Below, one piece after another: positions 56,827-64,000 of a DNA stretch of 64,000 bases. Position 1 is the stretch's first letter. Each line of letters starts with the position of its first letter. This stretch comes from Conoideocrella luteorostrata (lineage: Eukaryota; Ascomycota; Sordariomycetes; Hypocreales; Clavicipitaceae): contig JASWJB010000022.1 of NCBI GenBank assembly GCA_032433595.1, forward strand, positions 1 to 64,000. The letters run 5' to 3'. The notes below the pieces were generated by a model. That model was not told the origin of the DNA. It saw only the letters and a list, made by a program, of their open reading frames with translations, and did no database searches. The translations under genes and the position numbers were made by a program.

Positions 56827-58856
56827 TCAGGCTCCCAGCGAAATTCTCGAGATACGAAACGACCCAGGGACCATACTTTGAAACACACCATGAGGATCAT
56901 ACTTTGCGGCTACATCCTTCATAAACTGCACGTTTTTGTCGCCGTAGCTCTTGAGAGCGTTCTGACTGGGATCGGCGTAGTTAACGTAGATCCACGGCGC
57001 TGTAGCATTAATTGATTCTGCGTAGCTTTCTAGCTCAGCCGTCATTGCGGCTGCTTTGCGGTGAAGGATGGATTCATGCTCAGCCGTTCTCACGGACCCG
57101 GCGCACAACCACAGAAGAGAGTTGCCCTGGACTTCGTCTAGACCGAGTACGTTCCCGCCTTTGGAGGCGCCAATGTCGGCGAATATCTTAGGCACGGGCT
57201 GCCAGAGAGATTGAGTGACGAGGTCTTTGGCGGGAACGATTTTTAGCATCTCCGAAACGAAGACTTCGTGCAGTTCAGCTGATTTCTTCACGACTCGCGC
57301 ATCGTTCTTGAATGATAGTGTAAACCATACATTTCTGGGTGTACATGGTAAGATATAACATTTCGAATTTTGGCGGAAAGTGAAATCAGCGACATACCTT
57401 AGATTACGTGGGAGAAGATAGTCATTGGCGATGCCACTCATGGGTCGCCTTTTGATGTCATTGAATAGTTCCGGTATTTTTTGGACCTGCTTAAAGACAG
57501 GGGGATTAGCAACACCATAAGTGTCCACGAGCACCTGCGCTACAATAACATCGGGTGACATGTTAGGCTGATAGGTAAAGTTGATAATGAAGGCCGCTTC
57601 GGGATTATCGTGGTTATTGTCGGTGAAGTTGATGAGCGCATCAATTACTTCATCCGTATGCGACTTGTCTGATGCACGGATTCCTCCCCAAAGCTGCCCA
57701 GCTTCGAAGGCCTGCACGTCAAAGCGGGTAACGATGCCAAAATTACCGAGACCCCCTTTCAAGGCCTTCCACAGGTCCTTGTGGCAATTGGCGTTGGCCT
57801 GGACGATTTTGCCGTCGGCAAGGACAACCTCAGCGTTGACTAGATTGTCACAGACAAATCCATGTCGACCAGTGTAATATGAGTTGCCGCCGCCGGTCAA
57901 CAGCCCGCCAACACCAACATCGCCGTCACGACCGCCTGGCACGATGGCACCTTTCTCCTCGAGGTCTAGAAATACGTCGCCCCATCTTTGGGCAGGTCCG
58001 AGGGATGCCACCATGCGCTTAGCATCATACGTTGTCTTGTTGAAACGGCCGAGATCGATGGTGACGCCGTTATCAATGTTGCTACCTCCTGCCCAGTGGC
58101 TGTGACCACCGCTTCGGACGGCAAAGCCACCATGGCCAAGAGCGGCAAGGGCCTTGACAGCGGCGGCTACGTCTTGAACAGTTCGAGGCTGCACAATGCA
58201 CCAAGGGCGTAGTCGCGAGCTGACCGACCACCAAGAGTTGATGCGGTCTTCGTAGTCACCATCGCCAGGAAGAAGAATCTGGTCGCTGAGGCCGGCGGTG
58301 ACAAGAGCGTCGCACTATTACCTCCAAAAAGGAAAGAAGTAGATGGAATCGTTAGCTGGCATGTTCCCTGTCTGTGCACTCTAGGAATGGAGAGGATCGC
58401 GCTTGTGCTGTTGTGATGAGAATGTGATAATGCGTGTGAGTGGATGTTCCTGGCTCGCTTCCAGCCGGGAGTGGCTTGTTCTTTCATTCCGCCAAAAACA
58501 GCCTCCTCGGCCTGCCAAGCAGCATCCCCAGGAAAACGAGGACACGGACGGCAGGGTCAACTAGGGCAGGGCCACGGTATTACATAGCTGGGGACAGTGG
58601 GCATTGTGCATCTATGTCTGTGTCTGTGTGGCACGCCACCGAAGGTGTTACGACGAATCTTATTGCGCAAGAACCGGTAGTTATCTACCTCGTACAAGCA
58701 TGAAGGGCAAAATTATATTGATAGGACTAGGGGACACGCTGAGCTTACCTGCGCAGTTCCGGTCATGCCTCTGGAATTGTTGGATCCGTGGCAGAAGACG
58801 GAAGCACCGAGCGCCAGAGCTGCCAGGAGGCGAGCAAATGCTGTTGAAGAGAACAT
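56827..58856 (-). CDS. Secreted FAD-linked oxidase (PCMH/BBE type)
   Basis: Three exons on the minus strand, 58749-58856, 57398-58314 and 56827-57334, join to 510 residues. The first intron is long (434 nt, branch site GCTAACG); the second is 63 nt and free of stops. Exon 1 encodes a signal peptide (MFSSTAFARLLAALALGAS). The FAD domain has His107 in RSGGHSHWAGG, the expected 8-alpha-histidyl attachment, then VGVGGLLTGGGNSYYTGRHG. The second, cysteine-based attachment of berberine-bridge enzymes is absent (GRHG instead of a GxC motif), so flavin is probably linked once. A BBE-like C-terminus (YVNYADPSQ) is present. It should oxidise a sugar or small secondary metabolite and make peroxide outside the cell. 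Confidence 0.87.
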
Positions 58857-59352
58857 TTAAGCAGGCACTACCGCATGGGCTTCTCTGGGCAATACTACAC
58901 TCCAAAAGACGAAAATGTACAGAGGGCGGAGAAGCTACTCGATATATGAAATACGCGCAGCTGATCTTTGTGTGCAAAGACGAGCCACATTCAGCTCCAT
59001 TGCTGGGTACATTCACATATATGTATTGTATGTAATATTCATGTGCAGACAATCAGAACTAGACTGGTGGGCGGAGATCTCGTTGCAGCCAAGCGACGGT
59101 TGAAGGCAAGACGTTCACGCTTGCCACGTCGGCTTGATGTATGTATGACCAGTTTCTACTAGTTATGGGGTGGCCGGGAATAATACCGGCGATTGCACCA
59201 AGTTTCCGACAATCCCTTTCTGTACCTAGTTAACTAGGTCTTGGCTAGATCAAATGGGAACCAAGTTTGCCAAGTTCGGGCGGGCTGGCTGGCTAGTTGC
59301 GTGCTGCCGTCGGCTACGAGAGCCTTGTTGCTTTACGGAGAACTCTGTGGTG

Positions 59353-59391
59353 TACGGAGTACTGCTCCGTAGTGTTGCATTGTACTCCGTA
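59353..59391. repeat. Perfect 10-bp inverted repeat of TACGGAGTAC
   Basis: TACGGAGTAC (59353-59362) and its exact complement GTACTCCGTA (59382-59391) flank a 19-nt spacer that itself contains CTCCGTA. Confidence 0.85.
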
Positions 59392-59820
59392 TTGTCCTCC
59401 GTAGTGACGGATTCAACAACTGTGAGTAACACAGATGGCAGTTGGAGGATCGGCCGGCCGCAAGAAGGGGCGATTTAGTTACGGAGGGCGGTGGGCTGAC
59501 GCTACGGAGAGACATTGCAGTGTCGCGACGTATCGATGAAGAGCAGAGAGCGTCGGTGTGACTTGACTGTAGCTAGGCGTAGTAGCTCCGGATATCATCA
59601 ATCTATGAATTCCGTACGGAGTAGCTAGTCCAGCTGCCTAGCTAGTAACAGATTTTGGCGAGAGGAGTTGATGAACGCGCCAGTTCATGCTGTGATGTGA
59701 TCGCTGGTGGACCATTGATGCCAGGACGATTGATACAAGCAGACACTACTCCGTATAGGCACTAGGTGACTAGCTAGCACGAGCCGATTCTCTGAACATT
59801 TCTGCTTTCTGTGGCAAGAC

Positions 59821-59840
59821 CCAGACCAGACCAGACCAGA
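59821..59840. repeat. Four 5-bp tandem units (CCAGA)
   Basis: CCAGA is repeated four times, followed by CAGACAGA. Non-coding. Confidence 0.85.
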
Positions 59841-61598
59841 CAGACAGAACATGTTTACCCTTGCACGTCCACACATCTCCCCTTGTCCAAGCCGTGGCCA
59901 CACCCACCCACCAGCATCAGCACCCTCAATCTTTGAACCCACGAGCCCGGCAAGGCCCGCTGCCGGCGCCTTGTCACGCTGTCGAAACTGGCCTTTGTCA
60001 GATTTGCGCCTGTTGGAGCTAGCTCCCCGATCCTGCGGCAGCATGGAGGTGCTACGAGAGGGAACGAGAGTCTGCAGATGCCAAGCCGCAACTTATTTTC
60101 GATTATGTATACCTTCATCGCCACAAAAGCGGTCTGAGCGGACGAGTCGTGGTGGTTGTGTCATCATTTGTGACCGGCGAAAAGACGAACACTGGACAGA
60201 TGGACGCGGCAGGATGGCGGGCAAGCAGAGTCAATTTTGAAGGCATTCATCCGGCTCAAACAAAGCAACCGGCTCAGCTCTCGCCAAGAACAGCATTGAT
60301 TTGTCAAGCCCGCGTCTTGTCGGACGCCGTCGCACTTTCTTGAGCCTCGTCTTGGCTAAGGAGCTCCATCCCAACAAGCCAGCATGGCTATTCGCTATGC
60401 CTCATTTATCATTAGTTTGGCCTGAGAGACTTACTTGAAAGCCCTGGTTCCCATACGACGGTCATAATCCGAAAAGTTGGTCGACCAGTCACAAAAATAG
60501 GGCAACGGATGTAATCGAACGCTGTCTTCCTCCACCAACTACCCTTCTTTAGTTCCTCCTCCCACCTGCCACCCAAGTCAAACGAGAAGGTGGTCCACGA
60601 TAGCTCCCGAGGAATTTCGGCACGTGTCGTCCATTTATATTAAGTACCATTCCTCTCATGGACTGTACCAACATGCGAGCGACATTGGAGATCGGCGGCA
60701 CTTGCTTTCAGGGTAGGGACCCTCCTCTGTCAATATGAAGCTCCCCCCAGATGTCTTGCTCTCCCCTTGTTCTCCAGCTCGTTTAGGGCGCCGGCTAGAC
60801 CCTAAACTTGCCTGGTACGAGCCACTGAGACCAAGACTTTGGACCCTACTGCTCTGGTACGGAGTAGCTCGCCCAACTCTGCGCCATGAGCCGCTATGGG
60901 ACGCCTCGGGCCTTCTGACCAGAAGCGCCACGCAGTCAGCAATCCTAATCGAGCATAGCAGGTACATGTGCACCGACGGTGAAGCTGTAGCCCATCTGCG
61001 CCGGGGAATCAATCCGGAGCCCGTAGAAGACAAAAAATAAAATACTGAACCGGCCCCAGGCTGCAATCATGAATATGCTACATCGCGATTGGACTTCAGA
61101 GTGCCGTCCTGACCTGTTTCTGTGACCGGCGATCCACACTGCCATCCGTCTTGGGCTGGCTTATCATTATGCTGGAGGAAGGCAACGTAGAAACACATGT
61201 CCTCCAAATTTGGCGTGCCGCGACAGGCGATTCGGCTGGGATCTAGAAATCCTACAAAGCACTACGGAGAAACTAGACTTTTCCATACGAAAACAGGGCT
61301 GACGGTGGAGAGGGGTGGTGAACAACTAAAACCGCCCTTGCTGAGCTAGATGGATCATGTTTCACGCAAACTGTGCTGGGAGCAACTTTTTGCTGCCACC
61401 TAGATAATAAAGCGTCCCTGCTGATCCTGCCATTCCGTCAGCCTGTGTTTCTGTCTTGTCGCTGCCACATTGTAGCGACTGCTTCGTGATGCGAATACTC
61501 GATAAACCGCAGACGCCGAGACTACAGTCGATTTTGCGACACGCGCCGACGGTTTCACTATCGGATACATAACCGGAATCGAAGCATGATTATCAAAC

Positions 61599-63223
61599 AT
61601 GCCGACTGTCAATGGTGTCCAGGTTCTGGTATCGCCGCCGGAGGGATATGTTGTGGATTTTAACAAACCTCAGCGACAATCCGTTGAAGCGTCGTATGTG
61701 GTGATTGGCGTTGGAATCGTAATTTCGACGTTTTTCATGTTGCAGAGATTATATGTCAAGAGAGTTTTGAGAAACAAACTAGGAGTTGATGATCGTATGT
61801 AGATTCGGCTTGTGTTGCGGTTTTGTTTGTCTGATGCTAATTTGTTGAAATCTAGTTCTTTTGGTGTTCGCCTGGGTACACTATTGCAAGCCATTGATTG
61901 ATGTTTCCATGCTGCCTTCATTGATCTGTAGGCATCTGTGCGGCGCATTCACTAATGGTTCAAATGGCAGATCGGTTCTGTTGCTATTCAAGGTCTCATC
62001 GTTTGTGAGATGCGCCCGTTTGGTGTTTGGTGAATGTTAACCTGGGAACTCCATTGTCTAACATGTCTTTGACAGACACCTTTCACGAAGTAATCATGGG
62101 CGTACATGTGTGGGAAATCCCACTTGGTAAATTCGAAAAATTCGCCATGGTGAGTCGAGCCCTTTCCATCGTTAACTCGGTCTCGGACTGAACGGAGAGC
62201 TTCGTAATACTAAATGGTAGGAGATTGGTGGTTATGTAACCTCCATCGTTTATACAGTCCCAACCACTCTTGCGAAAATTGTCATTCTGCTGTTTTACAG
62301 AGAAATCGATAACCCAGTTGCCTGGTACATGTGGTCTGTGAACTCCATGATGTTCATTGTTGCGGGATCCGGCATAGCTATTTTGCTGAGCTCTATCTTT
62401 CCTTGCCAACCTTTTGCCAAAAGCTACGATATAACCCTTGCGAACATAGGGTCATGCATCAACCGTCCCGCCATGTACCAAGCTACCGCCGGGCTCGGCG
62501 TTGCTACGGATGTGTTGATCTTTATTATCCCAATCCCGATGGTCATTGGTCTTCGCATGTCAGCCTCGAAAAAAATCGGATTGATTGCTATGTTTGGTAT
62601 TGGTTCTGCGTTAGCCCCCCCCTTTTGGATTTGTTTTGGCAATGCATAGGCTAAACTTGCAGCAGCACTGTCATAACCTCTATGGTTAGATTGGCTCTGC
62701 TCATTTCTAGCCTGGACGACATCGACCAGACATGGGGCGGTGGCCCCGTAACCCTCTGGATGTATGTATCATATGCTCCTCCCCACGGAGGTAAAATTTT
62801 CAAAATACGTTATTCTCACTAGGAATGCACAGTTGCGTTGAAGCAAACCTCCTCACTATTTGTGCATCGTTACCGACCATTCGCCACTTCTTCAAGGCCG
62901 TTGCTCCGCAGTTCATCCCCAGCGGGAGCTTTGGTTCTCGCAAGACGGTGAGCAAGACGCCGTCGACAAATCACGAGCTTCGAACGTTTGGTGCAGGCAG
63001 TGTCAGAAACCGAGCCTATTATAGCCGTTTCGATGCGACTGATATTGGTACTGACACGATTGTTAATGTCCAAGGACTGCCACCGCAACCGAAGGCAGAA
63101 AAAGAGCAGGATCGCCTTGATGGCGACAAAGAATCGGATAAAAATTCGGGGCAGGATGATCACGGAAGCGGCAAGGGTATTGTGCAGACGCGAACGACAC
63201 ATGTATATTACGAATACTTATAA
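61599..63223 (+). CDS. Fungal rhodopsin-domain seven-helix membrane protein (PF20684-like)
   Basis: Seven exons, 61599-61794, 61856-61875, 61971-62004, 62076-62149, 62221-62609, 62666-62761 and 62833-63223, join in frame to 399 residues. Seven hydrophobic helices are visible: VIGVGIVISTFFML, LLLVFAWIGSVAIQGLIVY, TTLAKIVILLFY, MMFIVAGSGIAILLSSIF, GVATDVLIFIIPIPMVIGL, IGLIAMFGIGSATVI, and the TLWICVEANLLTICASLP block. The VEANLLTICASLPTIR motif and the Cys-Gln-Pro loop (FPCQPF) are typical of this family of fungal integral membrane proteins. The tail is hydrophilic and acidic. No retinal-binding lysine is expected in this family. Role unknown; relatives are described as putative receptors or cluster genes. 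Exons 2 and 3 are only 20 and 34 nt. The acceptor at 62665 could instead be 62662. Confidence 0.82.
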
Positions 63224-63603
63224 GGAGAGAGAGAGATGGCGTCGCGAAAAGCATAAAAATGCAGAGGCATTTGAGGGATGCCAGACCGAGGAAAAGGTCT
63301 ACGATATCCACATCAAACACCTGCAAGGACCCAGATGCCATGTCACTGCAAGTGGCACTCTCATGTCTTCAGTCTCAGCTTTTATGGCCATGGGCTCTGA
63401 TTGCAGGGAGTAAGCCATGACTGACAGCATCATGCCAAAGGTATTGCTTCCAAGGATTACCCACCTACAGGTTGGCCAAGTGGCGCCTGGGGTAGCGGAG
63501 TTTCTACCGACCCGGAACAAACCCCGGGCTTAAGCTCCAGAAGAAATTACCAAAAGTAAAACAGTATAGACGATAATGGAATCACTTCTTGTAACATAAG
63601 TCC
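63224..63603. other. Short intergenic region between convergent genes
   Basis: 380 bp with no gene seen between the 3' ends of the rhodopsin-domain and epimerase genes. Confidence 0.6.
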
Positions 63604-64000
63604 CTATCGATTCAGGCTGCCCGCAAAGTCGCGCACCGTGTCAAGAAATGGCTGATCGGGGACAAACCCCAAACCCAAGGCCTTCGAAACATCAAACTGC
63701 GAGGGCCAACTGTCCAGCATAGCCCTTATCTCCGGAGACGGCTCTTCCCTCCTCACTAACTCGACAGCCTCTTTGCCACCCACATCCTCCAAGGCTTGGA
63801 GCATCTCGCCCACAGTTACGACTATACCAGGCAGCAAGATCTGTCGGATGTGGGGAGGCATGCAATCCGATGCCATAGTCAGCGCCATCAAGAGGTTCTT
63901 CGCGAGCGTCCTGGGCGAACATATCCAGCATTTGAAGTCATCCCCACAAGGGACGGTTGTTTCTTGGCCCTGGAGAGGCTCCCGGATAATGGCACTCATC
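63604..64000 (-). CDS. NAD-dependent epimerase/dehydratase family protein, C-terminal part (cut by window end)
   Basis: The frame is open from the window edge down to a stop at 63604-63606, giving about 131 residues; the Met at the edge is probably internal. The block CWICSPRTLAKNLLMAL, then MPPHIRQILLPGIVVTVGEM, SWPSQFDVSKALGLGF and a terminal VRDFAGSL match the C-terminal substrate-binding half of extended SDRs of the D-erythronate dehydrogenase-like group. The N-terminal Rossmann part with GxxGxxG lies outside the window. By family it should act on a sugar acid or nucleotide sugar in the cytosol. Confidence 0.8.
   Translation of the reverse strand, partial: MSAIIREPLQGQETTVPCGDDFKCWICSPRTLAKNLLMALTMASDCMPPHIRQILLPGIVVTVGEMLQALEDVGGKEAVELVRREEPSPEIRAMLDSWPSQFDVSKALGLGFVPDQPFLDTVRDFAGSLNR

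Larger units (their letters stand above)
58857..61598. other. Gene-free region upstream of the FAD oxidase and rhodopsin-domain genes
   Basis: About 2.7 kb between divergent genes. Several open frames (59851-60240, 60656-61066) overlap others on the opposite strand and have no domain. Five exact TACGGAGTA-type motifs lie at 59353, 59383, 59615, 59747 and 60858, with further one-mismatch copies near 59333, 59365 and 59398. Confidence 0.6.

Noticed and set aside
59851..60240. 129-codon plus-strand open frame
   Set aside because: Composition is that of a GC-rich promoter region, no domain or signal is visible, and it overlaps equally long frames on the other strand.
60656..61066. 136-codon minus-strand open frame
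   Set aside because: No domain, an opposite-strand frame of about 100 codons overlaps it, and it contains a TACGGAGTA motif that otherwise avoids coding DNA.
61993..62075. Alternative intron start at 61993 in the rhodopsin-domain gene
   Set aside because: The donor GTCTCA is poor. Using GTGAGA at 62005 keeps frame and restores the helix AIQGLIVYTF.

Overview
This window is nuclear DNA of a filamentous ascomycete fungus, most likely a sordariomycete and plausibly a member of the Hypocreales. The evidence is short spliceosomal introns (mostly 47-120 nt, GTRNGT donors, CTRAY-like branch sites, YAG acceptors) and fungal gene families: Zn2Cys6 regulators, secreted subtilisin, GH2 beta-mannosidase, GH76 mannanase, DUF7704 and fungal rhodopsin-domain membrane proteins. 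No bacterial operon, rRNA, tRNA or CRISPR array was found. All gene models were built by hand by joining reading frames across splice sites, and each joined model keeps its frame to the stop codon.

Layout. 1-579 (minus) is the N-terminus of a Gln/Pro-rich protein cut by the window edge. 0.6-4.2 kb is gene-poor. 4.2-20.2 kb is a run of plus-strand genes: a secreted endonuclease/exonuclease/phosphatase-fold enzyme, a DszC/acyl-CoA-dehydrogenase-like flavoenzyme, a secreted beta-mannosidase, a secreted subtilase with a PA domain, and a 12-exon Zn2Cys6 regulator. 21-23 kb has a small secreted cysteine-rich protein and a DUF7704 membrane protein, both minus. 23.3-28.7 kb looks like the ruin of a metabolite cluster: a broken Zn2Cys6 regulator, a broken DHA2-type MFS pump with many small indels, and an intact short-chain dehydrogenase. 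30.6-32.3 kb encodes a GH76 endo-1,6-alpha-mannosidase (Dfg5/Dcw1 type).

32.3-37.9 kb is 5.6 kb without a supported gene. 37.9-47.6 kb holds housekeeping genes: a GT31-like type II membrane glycosyltransferase, an alkyltransferase-like DNA repair protein (ATL), and a long kinesin. After another 5.2 kb gene-free stretch come Eme1 (DNA repair nuclease subunit), a histidine phosphatase and a secreted FAD-linked oxidase. The window ends with a seven-helix rhodopsin-domain protein and the C-terminus of a nucleoside-diphosphate-sugar-epimerase-like enzyme.

The genes fall into two groups: conserved nuclear functions (ATL and Eme1 in genome stability, kinesin, GT31, histidine phosphatase), and an accessory set for life outside the cell or at the cell wall (protease, mannosidases, EEP enzyme, FAD oxidase, small secreted protein). 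The most unusual non-coding feature is a 9-bp motif, TACGGAGTA (or its complement), counted by eye 28 times, against about 0.5 expected by chance. It lies outside the coding exons, is densest in the gene-free stretches, and sometimes forms 14-bp-spaced pairs or perfect inverted repeats.
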